From Aedes albopictus (Eukaryota > Arthropoda > Insecta > Diptera > Culicidae): a stretch of DNA of 64,000 bases. Shown in pieces: positions 42,440 to 55,782 of this stretch; the stretch's first letter is position 1; each line of letters starts with the position of its first letter. A model generated the notes under the pieces. It was given only the letters and a program-made list of their open reading frames with translations. It was not told the DNA's origin and ran no database searches. The stretch spans positions 41,885,464 to 41,949,463 of the forward strand of contig NC_085138.1 of NCBI RefSeq assembly GCF_035046485.1. The letters are read 5' to 3'. The translations under genes and the position numbers were made by a program.

Positions 42440-43190
42440 TTGAAAATGGTTCGGATCGGTCCAGCCGTTCTGTAGTTATGGTCATTTAGGTGTTCCGGAC
42501 CGGTACCCGAGGAAAGGACCAGATATGAACTTGCAACAAACCCATGCATGCGACCCATCAAACCACGGCATTTTCGATTATCTGATGAACAGTGAGCAGG
42601 AAAATAGTCTTAGCCCATATCTGAACCAATAGTGTTCCGGAGCCGGTTCCGGGTGTCTCGCCGGTAGTGACCAAATATAAAAGTGAACCAAACCCATGCA
42701 TGCGACATATCGAACCGCGACAGTTTTGATAACCTAATGGACGGTTAGCAGGAAAAAAAAATCTCAGACCACATCCAAACCGGTACTGTTCCGGAACCGG
42801 TTCCAGGTGTCCCACCGGAAGTGGCCTAATATAAAGGTAAACCAAACCCGTGCATCTTTCTTCTTCTTCTATGTGGCTCTACGTTCCCACTGGAACTTGG
42901 CCTGTCTCTCTTCAACTTAGTGTTCTTTGAGCACTTCCACAGTTATTAATTGAAGGGCTTCCTTTGCCATGCATGCGACGCATCAATTCGCGGCTGTTTT
43001 GGGAAACTTCATGAACAGTTGGCAATGAAATAGTCGCAGACCATATTTGGGACAACCAGTAGTGCTCCGGAACCAGTTGCGGATGTTCCGCCGGAAGTGA
43101 CCAAATGTAAAAGTGATCCAAACGAATGAATGCAGTACATCAAATAGCAGCTTTTTCGATAACCTAATGAACGGTTGGTAAGTTTGTCTC
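42440..43190. repeat. 152-bp tandem repeat, about four to five diverged units
   Basis: Units are marked by CCCATGCATGCGAC at 42541, 42693 and (interrupted) 42848/42967, and by TGTTCCGGANCCGGT phrases. The spacing is 152 bp. The third unit is split by a 114-bp insert. Confidence 0.85.
42856..42969 (+). mobile_element. 114-bp insertion with 5-bp TGCAT duplication
   Basis: It starts CTTTCTTCTTCTTCTATGTGG and ends GGGCTTCCTTTGCCA. It breaks the 152-bp unit exactly between TGCAT duplicates (42851-42855 and 42970-42974). It is non-coding. It resembles short culicine dispersed elements that I recall by their GGCCTGTCTCTCTTCAACTTAG text; the family is not named here. Confidence 0.7.
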
Positions 43191-43194
43191 ATGT

Positions 43195-43332
43195 TTTGTG
43201 GCTTCTCAGTCTTAACAAAAACAAAACGTTGTTATTTTATTTTGTCCAACGTTTCAGTCCGTTTGGGACCTTCTTCAGGGACTTATTTGTTGGTTGTAAT
43301 TTTTCATGATTTCATTTAAAGTTTAAAAAAAA
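43195..43332 (-). mobile_element. Penelope-like element remnant (terminal region)
   Basis: On the minus strand the text GTCCCTGAAGAAGGTCCCAAA then ACTGAAACGTTGGAC matches the ribozyme-bearing end typical of Penelope-like elements. No coding part is present. Confidence 0.45.
43238..43286 (-). ncRNA. Candidate hammerhead ribozyme (PLE type)
   Basis: On the minus strand: stem I GTCC with GGAC, CTGAAGA (complement of 43272-43278), stem II AGGTCC/GGACT around AAAC, GAAA (complement of 43252-43255), and a two-pair stem III in ACGT. The architecture is the same as the motif at 35262-35330, with unrelated helix sequences. Confidence 0.5.
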
Positions 43333-43337
43333 AAATA

Positions 43338-44629
43338 CCGTCAAGGCGCCATTCACCGTGTGCCTTCGAATATTTTTTCATTATTTCCATATTATGATTG
43401 AATGATATGACAATTTCCCTTCAATTTCACCAATACAACACTAATGTATTGTTACCATGTCAAAACGCTCATTAGAAACATTTAAAAGTATCATTTTGAC
43501 ACTAAAGTGTGTTTACATGAAGCGGGTTTCTGCTCGTTCACTGCATTCATAGTGAAAAAACGATAACTGCGCTAAGGTGATTTAAGCGATAAACTAAATG
43601 TGGTAACGTTTTTATTCCACCAAGAAGCAATTAAATTCACATATCAGTAGGGACAATGGAAATTCGCGATTTCGCGGAAGCCGCGAAATCCGCGAAATTG
43701 GGTCTTGACCGCGAAATTTGAAATATCCCGCAAAATCTGGGCAATTTGAGAAAACACCCTATAAATTTCCATTATTTTCAAACTTTTTGGTTGAAATTGG
43801 CTGTTAGCTTTTGACAGTGTAGATTCTTTATCTGCATGATAAAAATTTAATGTATTTTATATCTACATATGCTCTCATCTGAATTGAATCAGATTTGTTA
43901 CTTTTTTGGTGAATTTATGATTACGTTTCACAAAATTCATATAAATTCTTCATTTGACCATCAAAATTCGAGTTTTTCTCAACAAAACGGTCAAAAATAT
44001 AAGTCCGCGAAATTGCCGTGAAATTCACAATGGTAGCCCGCGAAATTTGAGAAATTTTGCCGCGAATTTCCATTGTCCCTACATATCAGGTATGTATTTT
44101 GCATTACCGAAGTAAGTTTAACAAGGAAGTACGATTACTCGTACTTTTAAATTGAATCAAAAAGGCACGGTGAATGGGTACCCTAAAAATCAATGGTCTC
44201 CATTCACCGTGCCCCATATTGTCCCATATATCTAGAAAAAATCGAAAATTTGAACATTCGTTTTTCTAATAAAATTTTGCAAGTTATTACTTGAAATGAA
44301 TTTAAACGAAGAAAATGTCCTTGGCTGGGTTGTTTTGATCATTTTTAAACAAAGTAGAATAAAATTTCTCATACACGGTGAATGGGTCCCTACTACCACG
44401 GTGAATGGTGACCTACCACGGAATTAGGCGACCCTACTACTCTTTACTAATTGTACTATATCACCAAATTTTGTGAAAATTTTTCTACTTCTGTGGATAT
44501 TGCTTTAATTTTAACCTATAGTGAAGGCAATTAAAAGCGGCACCAACATTTTTTATAAGACTGGTGTCAAATGACAGCTCTTATTTGCCCCAAATCCTCT
44601 TAAATCCACGGTGAATGGTGCCTTGACGG
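43338..44629. mobile_element. TA-flanked TIR element, 1.3 kb, non-autonomous
   Basis: TA, then CCGTCAAGGCGCCATTCACC, then the mirrored GGTGAATGGTGCCTTGACGG, then TA (44630-44631). One mismatch occurs in about 23 bp. CACGGTGAATGG is repeated inside (near 44168, 44200, 44375, 44399 and 44608), possibly transposase-binding modules. No transposase ORF. A hAT-type MITE (43648-44081) is nested in it. Confidence 0.85.
43648..44081. mobile_element. hAT-type MITE, 434 bp, 8-bp duplication
   Basis: Perfect TIRs of 21 bp start TAGGGACAATGGAAATTCGC. An 8-bp duplication CATATCAG flanks it (43640-43647 and 44082-44089). TA/CAGGG-type ends with 8-bp duplications are the hAT signature. The interior is dense in CCGCGAAAT modules in both orientations. 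Non-coding. Confidence 0.92.
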
Positions 44630-44654
44630 TACCAATAGTTACAGAGTTACAGTG

Positions 44655-45135
44655 TTACAGTGAAACAACAAACAAGGCGAGAAATCTATCGAAACTCGAG
44701 AACTGCCACATCAACAACACATATTCAACAATAGTACGCCACAATACTCGGTTTGTGGCTGCCGCTCTCCATTCTCGGTCACGCCCAATGCTCGCCAGGT
44801 CACTCTCCGCCTGGTCCGCCCTTCGTGCTCTCTGCGCTCCACGCCTTCTTGTGCCAACCGGATCAGTTGCAAATACCAGCTTTGCAGGTTTGTTGTCCGG
44901 CATTCTTGGAACATGCCCTGCCCACCGTATCCTTCCGGCTTTGGCCACCTTCTGGATACTGGGTTCGCCGTATAGTGCAGCGAGCTCGTTGTTCATCCTT
45001 CGCCACACACCGTTCTCCTGCACATCGCCGAAGATCGTCCTTGGCACGCGTCGCTCGAAAACTTCGAGTGCTTGCAGGTCTTTCTCGAGCATGGTCTAGC
45101 ATGTGTCCGTAGAGGACCACCGGTCTTATTAGCAT
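44655..45135 (-). pseudogene. Non-LTR retrotransposon RT, C-terminal fragment (RTE-like)
   Basis: In minus-strand frames it reads LIRPVVLYG, then after a frame change LQALEVFERRVPRTIFGDVQENGVWRRMNNELAALYGEPSIQKVAKAGRIRWAGHVPRMPDN and GTRRRGAQRARRADQ. The block FERRVLRTIFG..NGVWR..N.EL..LY.EP.I..V.K.GRIRWAGHV.RM is the usual C-terminus of insect RTE-like endonuclease-reverse transcriptases. The 5' part is truncated, and the frame is shifted around 45080. Confidence 0.78.
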
Positions 45136-45775
45136 GGATTTTTAAAAAACAAGGCTTATATGGCACATTTGGAAATTTTTCAATAAAAATGGCCATAACT
45201 CAAAAACGAAAAAAAAGTGCATTCCAAAAATTTCAGCAATTAAAGCTTATAAAATAACCTTCTCAAATATATTTTTTTGATATTTTTTTCCACGAGTTCG
45301 AGCATAGTTATTCGGCTTTTCTTTACGAATTTTGCCAACTGTGAAAAATTTTGTGGAAAACTTTTTCCAGCTTATATTTTTTTTTTTTTTTGATTTCTGA
45401 GAAAATTTGCTCTCATTTTCTTAAAAAAAAAACAAACTTTTTTCCTACGGTGCTTCGTTCTTGAGTTATGATTTTTCAAAGTAAGTAGTATCAGGGGAAA
45501 ACAAAAAAAAATCCACCTGAATTTTCCGGAAAAATAGGCGACCCTGATTTTTTTACAATTTATTTTTCTGGCATATATCCATGAACCCTGTCTGTAGAAA
45601 AAGTTCCATGAAAATTTGAGCCCCTTCGGCCTAAACCCGTAAGGTAATAAAAAAAACCTGAATTAATCCACCTATTAAAATTATTGTTGTATTATTCGTA
45701 TGTAAGACTGTGATTTTAAGTCATTCTAGAAAATATTGTAGTTGATTGCTTTCCATAATAGAATCATTGACCATG
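45136..45775. other. AT-rich DNA, nothing recognised
   Basis: Homopolymer-rich, with phrases such as GGCCATAACTCAAAAACG. No repeat unit or coding region seen. Confidence 0.4.
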
Positions 45776-47550
45776 GGCTCAACTACCAGATTTTTTTGTC
45801 TCAAAAGCGTAAATTTTATTTCTCCTTAGTACTCCTGGAAAGATATCTCGGAAACAAAATGTCCAAACGGCATGAAATTTAATAGCATACTACTAGGATG
45901 CTGCCCAAGTAACAATTTCAATTTTATCAAAGTTTTTTAGCGATTCAAAAATCCTAAACATAAAACCATTGATGCCGACTTGAAAATGCTCTCGAGTTCT
46001 TGTATGCTTCAATAAGCCCACGTTTTGGCTAGTTGGCCCAGTCTTATTGGGGTCTACAGGACTTCGTATGCAAACCGGCTTAGGATTTCGGGTTGTATCA
46101 TAGTTTTATCAATCTTCTAAATAAAACCATCTTCTGACTTGTCAAATAATTGTTTTGATTATTTTTCACTCTCAATGTTCGATCGCCAGAATAAATTATG
46201 CTTGGTTGTTTATCCAGCCATCAATTGGAAAAATGCAGATATAGAATTCAGATTTGTTTTCCTATTTAATACGTGTCGGGGGACATGCCACGGAAAATTT
46301 GTGGTGAATGTGATTGTGATAATGACAAAAACTAAGTGCGCCACACAAACTATGCATAATTTGGAAGTTAAATGCATTTAATTTACTCGGTGGAATTGGG
46401 TGCAAAAAAGGTGTTTTCAGCACAGCGGAGTTTAAAAGACATTATGTAATTTTTCTGACAAAATAAAATGACAGAAACGTGTTGTATGGTTTAATTTGAT
46501 CTTAAGCTGTACGTGAAATCATAAAATTGAGTAATAATTTTTCTGGATTAACATGAATGATCCCGGCTAGGCGACATATTTTTCTGATAAAACTCTGTGT
46601 TCCTGATGATTCCTCCAATAGGGCTAACCCTCCTGAGGTAGTCATAACTGAGCTCATGATAGAGCTAGCGGCTTTATCACAGCATTTTTTTGGTTTATGT
46701 TCCGGCCACGAAATCTTTTGTTGGTTTTATGCATTGCCTCACAGTTTTGTGTATTTGTTTACAAAAAAAAAATCTCTCTGACAACAATCGCAAATGCAAG
46801 TTTTATTGAAATGGTATATAATAGGTGATAAAACCAATTCATGTCTACTTGCAAGACTTTAATTGAAGATGTTTATAGCAGAAGTTATATGATAGTTTTA
46901 TGGAATGCCAAAGGTTCAAAGTAAAAAACTACCACATAAAACTAGTTTAGAACAACTAGCTTTTTGACATGCTCGTATAAAACCAGGATAAAACATGAAT
47001 AAACCTTCAAGGCATGCTGATTGTTACTTGGGCTGTAGCTTTCATTTGGTGCTGAAAGAACTCAAATCGATTGACACACGGCTGATTCATTTATTATGAA
47101 GCATATTGTCAAAGACCTCTTAAAAAGTTAAGTTGTATTACTCCAAAGTACTCCCCGATTACAAAATGTCCAATCGGAATGAAATTCAAAAGCGTTCTTC
47201 TAGGATATAGTAGCTTTCGTTTCGGGCCTTAAGAACCTGAATCGGTTGATAGACGGCTGAGAAATTTATGGTGATACACTTTGTCAAAAATATCTAAAAT
47301 AATTAAGTTGTACTACTCCCTAGGACTCTTTGAAAGATATCTCGGTAACCGAACGTCCAATCAAGATTAAATTCAATAGCGTTCTACTAGGATGTAGTAG
47401 CTTTCGTTTGAGGCATTAAGAACCCAAATCGGTTGATAGACGGCTGAGAAATAAAATTCAAAAGCGTTCAACTAGGATGTAGTAGCTTTCATTCGCTTCC
47501 AAGAGAATTCAAATCGGTCAACAGACGGCTGAGAACCGTGAGTGACATTT
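45776..47550. repeat. Tandem 160-190-bp repeat family (GACGGCTGAGAA units)
   Basis: Each unit carries TACTCC, a GAAAGATATCTCGG block, AATGTCCAA, AGGATG(C/T)(A)GTAGCTTTCGTTT, and CGGTTGATAGACGGCTGAGAA. The first unit is broken by the element at 45904-47032. The same series recurs at 54110-54530. It ends next to the (AC)n tract. Confidence 0.8.
45904..47032. mobile_element. 1,129-bp TIR element with CTG duplication
   Basis: CTG (45901-45903), then CCCAAGTAACAAT, then ATTGTTACTTGGG, then CTG (47033-47035). The homologous unit at 54255-54275 reads AGGATGCTGTAGC without insert, giving a direct empty site. A 3-bp CTG duplication fits PIF/Harbinger-type (CWG) targets. No transposase ORF is visible (frames at most 80 aa), so it is non-autonomous. 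Confidence 0.9.
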
Positions 47551-47553
47551 TTT

Positions 47554-49268
<1,715 letters not shown>

Positions 49269-49278
<10 letters not shown>

Positions 49279-52250
49279 CTCAACTAAACCTCAACCATTG
49301 CGACACAGCACAACAGTTGCTGTGGCAATCCGTATCGGAGTCGAAGTGCGATGTGGCTATCCTTTCTGAGCCGTATCGTATACCAGCTGGAGACGGTAAC
49401 TGGACCGCAGATAAGGCGAAGACAGCTGCTATATGGACGATGGGGAAGTATCCCATCCAGGAAGTAGTGTACCAGGCAAACGAAGGCTTCGTGATCGCCA
49501 AAATTAACGGAGTTTTTGTTTGTAGCTGCTACGCACCTCCTCGGTGGACTACAGAACGGTTCAACCAGATGCTAGACGAGATAACCGACAAGCTAGCCGA
49601 CCGGAGACCAGTCGTAATCGCCGGTGACTTTAATGCCTGGGCGATTGAGTGGGGCAGCCGCCTCACCAACCCAAGAGGGCGTGTTCTGCTAGAAGCGCTA
49701 GCAAAGCTCGACGTGGACTTGGCCAACGTAGGAAGCACCAGCACCTACCGAAGGGATGGTCGAGAATCAATAATCGACATCACCTTCTGTAGTCCCGTGC
49801 TGGCGCGAAACATGAACTGGAGAGTTTGCGACGGATACACTCACAGCGACCACCAGGAGGTCCGGTATAGTATTGGATCACGGCCAGGGAGTACACTAAC
49901 TGGCAGTCAACCTCGCGATCGAATGTGGAAGACGAAGCAGTTCAACAAGGAGCTGTTCGTCGAAGCTCTCAGAAGAGAAGATCCGGGGTCGAATCTAAGG
50001 CCGGAGGAGCTAACGGCAGCGCTGGTGCGTGCGTGCGACACAACCATGCCTAGAAAGTTCGAGCCGAACCATAGACGTCGTCCGGCATACTGGTGGAATG
50101 AAGCGCTTCGGGACCTCAGGAAAGCCTGCCTCAAAGCCAGGAGACGAATGCAAAGAGCTAGAACCGACGGCGAGAGAGAAGAACGTAGAGTAGTGCTGCG
50201 AGCCGCAAAAGCTGCTCTGAAGGAGGAGATCAAGCGGAGCAAGAAAACAAGCTTTAAGGAGTTGTGCCGGGATGCTGATGCAAACCCATGGGGAGATGCA
50301 TACAGAGTGGCGATGGCCAAAATCAGAGGCCCAGCGGTACCCGCTGAGACATGCCCAGAGAAGCTGCAAGTTATCGTCGAAGGGTTGTTCCCTCAACACG
50401 AGCCTACGATATGGCCACCGACTCCATACGGCCATACAGGCGAGGAGAGAGTGAGTATCACCAACGACGAGCTGATAGCAGCGGCCAAGAAAATGAAAGC
50501 GAAGAAAGCGCCCGGCCCGGATGGTATCCCCAACATAGCGTTGAGAACAGCTGTCGAGGGCAACCCAGATATGTTCCGGACATCTCTGCAGATCTGCCTA
50601 GATGAGGGTTGTTTCCCGTCTCAGTGGAAAAGGCAAAAACTGGTACTGCTACCGAAACCAGGCAAGCCACCCGGTGAACCAGGTTCATTCCGGCCGATAT
50701 GCTTGCTGGATACGCTCGGCAAGCTGCTAGAAAGAGTCATCCTCAATAGGCTGACAACTTTCACGGAAGGAGAGCATGGTCTGTCGGGGATGCAATTCGG
50801 ATTCCGAAGAGGGAAGTCAACGATAGATGCTATCCAGGCGGTTGTTGCTACAGCCGACAAAGCAAGGGCGAAAAAACGACGGGGTAACCGCTTCTGTGCC
50901 GTCGTCACGATCGATGTGAAGAATGCATTTAACAGCGCAAGCTGGGAAGCCATCGCTACAGCGCTGCACGAGATGAAGGTTCCGGACTACCTCTGCAGGA
51001 TTCTCAGTAGCTACTTCGAAAACCGGACTCTGTGCTACCATACTAGTGCAGGGCAAAAGAACGTCACGATAAGTGCAGGCGTCCCACAGGGGTCTATCCT
51101 AGGTCCGACGTTGTGGAACGCAATGTACAACGGGGTGCTGACACTGCAGCTACCGACAGGCGTCAAAATCGTCGGATTCGCGGACGATATCACGTTGGTG
51201 GTAGTTGGCGAGTCCCTAGAAGCAGTGGAGATACTTGCTACGGAGGCGGTAGATGCTGTTGAGAGCTGGATGCAGAGGAAGAAACTATCCATAGCCCACC
51301 AGAAAACGGAGCTGGTGCTGATCAGCAACTGCAAGGTGGTGCAGAAGGCTGCAATCATAGTCGGGGAACATGCCATAGACTCCAAGCGGGAATTGAAGCA
51401 TCTCGGTGTTATGATCGACGACCGGTTAAATTTCAATTGCCACGTCGATTATGCCTGCGGAAAAGCAGCAAAGGTGATCACAGCATTGTCGAGGATCATG
51501 CCGAACAACTCGGCAATCAGCAGTAGCAAGAGGCGGTTACTAGCTAACGTGTCCACATCGATCCTAAGGTACGCTGGTCCGGCTTGGGCGACCGCAACAA
51601 AAACTAGGAGGAATCGCGTTCAGCTATGCAGCACGCACAGACTGATGGCTATGAGAGTGGCGAGCGCCTATCGCACGATATCATCGGATGCGGTGTGCGT
51701 GATCGCCGGAATGGTCCCTATCGTCTTCGTTCTGGAAGAGGACAAAGAGTGCTACGAGGCCAGGGGCGCTAGAGGAGCTCGGAAGGCAGCGCGAGTCGTC
51801 ACGATGGCGAAGTGGCAACACGAGTGGAATACCACAGCGAAGGGAAGGTGGACCCACCGGCTTATTCCAAATTTGGTAGAATGGGTAAACAGAGATCATG
51901 GGGAAGTGAATTTCCATTTGACGCAGTTCTTGTCAGGTCATGGCTGCTTCAAGAAATACCTGCACCGGTTCGGACACGCAGGGTCGCCGTTCTGCCCTGA
52001 GTGCGGAGATGTCGAGGAATCGCCGGAACACGTTGTTTTCGAGTGTCCACGTTTCACTGTGGAGCGCAGCGAGATGACAGCAATCTGCGGTGCTGGTATA
52101 AGGGCCGACAACATTGTGACTAGAATGTGCCGCGACGAAGCCTGCTGGAACGCGGTGAATGCTGCGGTGGTAAAGATAATGTCGTTTCTCCAGCGGAAAT
52201 GGCGAGAGCAGCAAATGAATGATCGTAGAGACAATCCGGGGCAAGCGTAG
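49269..52250 (+). CDS. R1-clade ORF2: APE endonuclease and reverse transcriptase, 993 codons
   Basis: Nicks target DNA and reverse-transcribes the element RNA at the nick. Residues 1-215 are the endonuclease (LNLNHCDTAQQLL, SEPYRIP, AGDFNAWAIEWG, SIIDITF, SDHQ at about 192). The RT spans about 410-720 (APGPDGIPN, LLPKPGKPPGEPGSFRPICLLDTLGK, motif A VTIDVKNAFNSASW from about 544, motif B AGVPQGSILGPTLWN, motif C FADD about 637-640). A C-terminal zinc knuckle C-X2-C-X8-H-X4-C (CPECG..EHVVFEC) begins at about 909. There is no internal stop. It overlaps the ORF1 end. The position homologous to the ATG of the other copy is GTG at 49269, with a stop just upstream (49260-49262), so the initiator appears mutated although the body is intact. 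Confidence 0.93.
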
Positions 52251-53189
52251 TAGTTCCGTCCGCGTGTGGTAGATCCGCCGTCGGGGACTACCGGTGTCGT
52301 GAGCGATTAAGGTGTGGAGCTTACTGGCTCTCGGTCGGTATTCGGGAGAACTTCCTACGTCGGGGAACTCTCTGTCGGAGTAGGATAGATCCACTGCCGG
52401 GGAGTATCCGAGTAGTGCGCGTGAAGTCATTGTGCTCAATGGCACACGGGCGGTAACGGGAGAACGTCTTTCGTCGGGGACTTCTCTGTCGGAGTAATAC
52501 AGATCCACCGCCGGGGACTGTCAGAGTAGAGCGATCGGGAAGAAGCACCGGAGCATGGTCGTCAGGGCGCCTGTGAACCGGAAGCCGTCTCCAACCGGAA
52601 TCGCAGGACTGACCTTGGCATCTGCCCGGGAAGTCGGTTGCGGGAGAAGTTTCAGTGTCGGAAAACTCTTCGTCGGGTAGGATATATCCACCGTCGGGGA
52701 CTATCTGAGTCGTGCGCGGAAGCCTCGAGTGCTGATTGGCACTCGGGCGGCACCGGGAGGGCATCGTTCTTCGGGGCACATCAGTAGGAGCCGATGAACT
52801 CAGCGTGGCTTTAGAATAACAAATTTGTGGTACTAACATAGAGTTTGCCGCTCAATGGCGGTACGCTAAGCAATAACAAGCTAACAGGAGCCGAAAGGCT
52901 AAGAACGAATTAGAATAACAAATTTGAAAAATAGCATGTATGTCGCTTAGTGGCGATACTGTAATATTAACAGCATACTAATGAAGCGGTGCGCATAGCA
53001 TGAAGAAAACTAGGATAACGAATTGGTGATGGTGCACAAGGCACATAACGCCTCCCCTCCGAAGAAATACTGCATGGTGGTACCGGAGGGGAATTTAAGG
53101 TGGAGGTGAACTAGGAGAGTGTTTTTAGTGGGTAGGCGCACATTCGAATCCCACACAGCGTCTTTAGAAGATTTTTGGACTCCTAGAAT
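52251..53189 (+). other. 3' UTR of the R1-clade element
   Basis: It has repeated blocks related to GTCGGGGACT-NN-CTGTCGGAGTA-AGATCCACCGCCGGGGA (near 52280, 52370, 52480 and 52690). It then has two AGAATAACAAATTTG copies (52811 and 52912), each followed by CGCT-AGTGGCG. The end region CCTCCCCTCCGAAGAAATAC..GGTGGTACCGGAGG is shared, with changes, by the element ending at 55650. Confidence 0.75.
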
Positions 53190-53193
53190 AAAA

Positions 53194-53436
<243 letters not shown>

Positions 53437-53477
53437 CTTTTCCTACATACATTCCATAATGTTTTTGCTACTGTTTA

Positions 53478-53685
53478 TTAAGGTGAATATATAACGAAGC
53501 CACACTTCGAATTTTCAAAAGCACAAATCTGAAGAATCGAGGGTTGGTTTGCGATAAAAAGTTGATCGATTGGTCATCACCAGTGGTCACCAATCGATCA
53601 ACTTTTCAGCGCAATCCGTCTTTTAATTCCTCAGATTTGTGCTCTTGAAAATTCCTGGTGTGGCTTCGTTATACATTCACCTTAA
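53478..53685. mobile_element. Foldback MITE, possible TTAA duplication
   Basis: The ends TTAAGGTGAATATATAACG and CGTTATACATTCACCTTAA are mirrored, and the arms continue to a centre near 53575 (GTTGATCGATTGG with its complement). If TTAA is the target duplication it is piggyBac-like. The internal ends GGTGAA are atypical for that class. Confidence 0.8.
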
Positions 53686-53750
53686 GCTCAAATATTACAA
53701 AGAGATAGTAGTTATTATGTATTTGTAGCAATTGCATTTTCATGTATAAC

Positions 53751-54077
53751 TACCCGGGTAGAAGAAAAGAGCTCAATAATGACATATTTTGATATTGAGA
53801 TCAAAATGTGATATTGGTTTGATTGACATAAGAGATAAAAGATCTGAAAATAATGTCTGAAAAGTACTCCTGACACATCATCACCAGATCATATGTAGAT
53901 CTTTTAAGATCTGACCAATAGCAGCAAGCTATTCGTTTGATCTTGAAATATCAAATTTTGATATTGTTCAGATGTTCCAGGAGCATTTTTCAGATATTAT
54001 TTTCAGATCTTTTATCTCTTATATCAATCAAACCAATATCATGTTTTGATCGTCAGTACTTCACCTCTACCCGGGTA
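53751..54077. mobile_element. TIR element with TACCCGGGTA ends
   Basis: TACCCGGGTAGA and its mirror bound 327 bp. Sub-terminal AAAAGATCTGAAAATAAT and its complement, and ATCAAACCAATATCA and its complement, are also inverted. Non-coding. Confidence 0.8.
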
Positions 54078-54099
54078 ACTTGTGAAACCAAATATGATC

Positions 54100-54530
54100 A
54101 TAAAAAGCAGTTGACAGACGGCTGAGAAATTTATTATGACACATTTTATCAAAAATCTCTCAAAAACGTAAATTTCATTACTCCTTAGTACTCGTGGAAA
54201 GATATCTCAGAAACAAAATGTCCAAACGGCATGAAATTTAATAGCATACTACTAGGATGCTGTAGCTTTCGTTTGATGCTGAGAGAACTCAAATCGATTG
54301 ACACACGGCTGGTTCATTTATTATAAAGCATTTTGTCAAAGACCTCTTAAAAAGTTAAGTTGTATTACTCCAAAGTACTCCCCGAAAGATATCTCGGTTA
54401 CAAAATGTCCAATCGGAATGAAATTCAAAAGCGTTCTTCTAGGATGCAGTAGCTTTCGTTTCGGGCCTTAAGAACCCGAATCGGTTGATAGACGGCTGAG
54501 AAATTTATGGTAATACACTTTGTCAAAAAT
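54100..54530. repeat. GACGGCTGAGAA repeat family, second locus
   Basis: Two-plus units homologous to 45776-47440, including the uninterrupted AGGATGCTGTAGC site. It is truncated at CAAAAATATCT by the R1-clade fragment. Confidence 0.85.
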
Positions 54531-55656
54531 ATCTGTGGGACAGTTCCACCAAAGGAAGGTGGACCCATAGGTTGATACCGAGGGTAGATAGTTGGATTAA
54601 TAGGCGCCATGGGGAAGTTACATTCCACCTAACACAGGTCCTTACAGGTCATGGTTGCTTCCGACAGTATCTCCACCGTTTCGGGCATGCGGATTCTCCC
54701 GAATGCCCAATGTGCAATGGTTTAGAGGAAACGGCGGAACATTTTTTGTTCGTGTGCCCGCGTTTTCGCACAATGCGTGACCGCATGCTTGCCACATGCG
54801 GGGAGGACACAAACCCGGACAACTTGGTCCAGAGGATGTGTAGGGATGAGTTTGGCTGGAACGCCGTTTCAACGGCTATTACCCACATCGTCTGGGAGCT
54901 ACAGAGGAGGTGGCGCGTGGACTCGGAGAATGGCTAGTCCAGATGCAGTACAAGAGGTGGTCCAGGGGTTCGGAGTCGGCTTCGTAGGTCATACCGGTGC
55001 CCTGCGGTCGAGATCGACCCTTACAGCGATTAAGTGGCCGCGGAGAGGAAGTCCCGGTAGCGGTGCTGTCGTGGCGTCGGTCTACTGGGTTGGATCCAAG
55101 CCCGCGGTTGGAAAGGAGTCCCCGGCAAGGGTCGGGGCAGGTGGAGACCTTGCCGTCAGCAACCTACGGATGCATCTGATAGGGCCTGAAGGGTAGTGAT
55201 ACCCTTCCTTTGCGGGCAGGTAAGATCGGGTTGCATGTGGGCATCAGTTCTTGATGTCCGCTCAGCAGTAGGGCGCGGGCGGGGTTGACTCTGCCCGCCT
55301 TCCGAGGACAAAGGGAGTGGCGAGGACCACTCGGGAAACTGGCTAAGCGCCAGCATGCTACCGTGATGCACTCTCCAAAGCGAGTCATCGAAGTTCGTTG
55401 CTGCAGGCTACGCAGCTAACCTTGTGGGTGCGATGTGCACTAGCCCCTCTCTGAAGCAATACCTTCTTGGTGGTTCCGGAGAGACGTAGGGTTTGGCGAC
55501 CATAGGAATGGTTTAGTGGGTACGAGGAGAGAGTAGTCCTGGATTTTACTTTTGTTGTAGAAGACGGCCTGTCAGACCTACACTACCCTAACCTTCTGTT
55601 AGGGTGTCTGTTGAGCAGATTATCCCCCTATGGTTTAGAAGGAAAACAAAAAAAAG
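54531..55656 (+). mobile_element. R1-clade retrotransposon, 5'-truncated 3' end
   Basis: About 1.13 kb, comprising the last 134 codons of ORF2, a 3' UTR of about 710 bp and a short A-rich tail (AAAACAAAAAAAA, to 55656). It is diverged from the copy at 47980-53210, so it is a different family. It sits between the same two flanking repeat families as that copy. Confidence 0.85.
54533..54937 (+). pseudogene. R1-clade ORF2, C-terminal fragment
   Basis: It encodes WDSSTKGRWTHRLIPRVDSW, HGEVTFHLTQVLTGHGCFRQYLHRFGHADSP, the zinc knuckle CPMCNGLEETAEHFLFVC, and the terminal ELQRRWR helix region before TAG. No RT or endonuclease remains because of 5' truncation. Confidence 0.88.
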
Positions 55657-55782
55657 ACATTTGCTCAATTCGTCGAGCTGAGTTGATTGGTATATGTTAC
55701 TCGGCCCTGCGGGCCTCGGATCGAAAGTCAGTTTTCCAAGCGGTATTTATACCCTTCTTATGGGTGTAAGAAGGGTAAAAAT
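55657..55782 (+). repeat. AC-linked dispersed repeat, second copy (no AC tract)
   Basis: GACATTTGCTCAATTCGTCG through the TACCCTTCTTA hairpin, nearly identical to 53309-53436 but directly after the R1 fragment instead of (CA)n. Confidence 0.8.
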
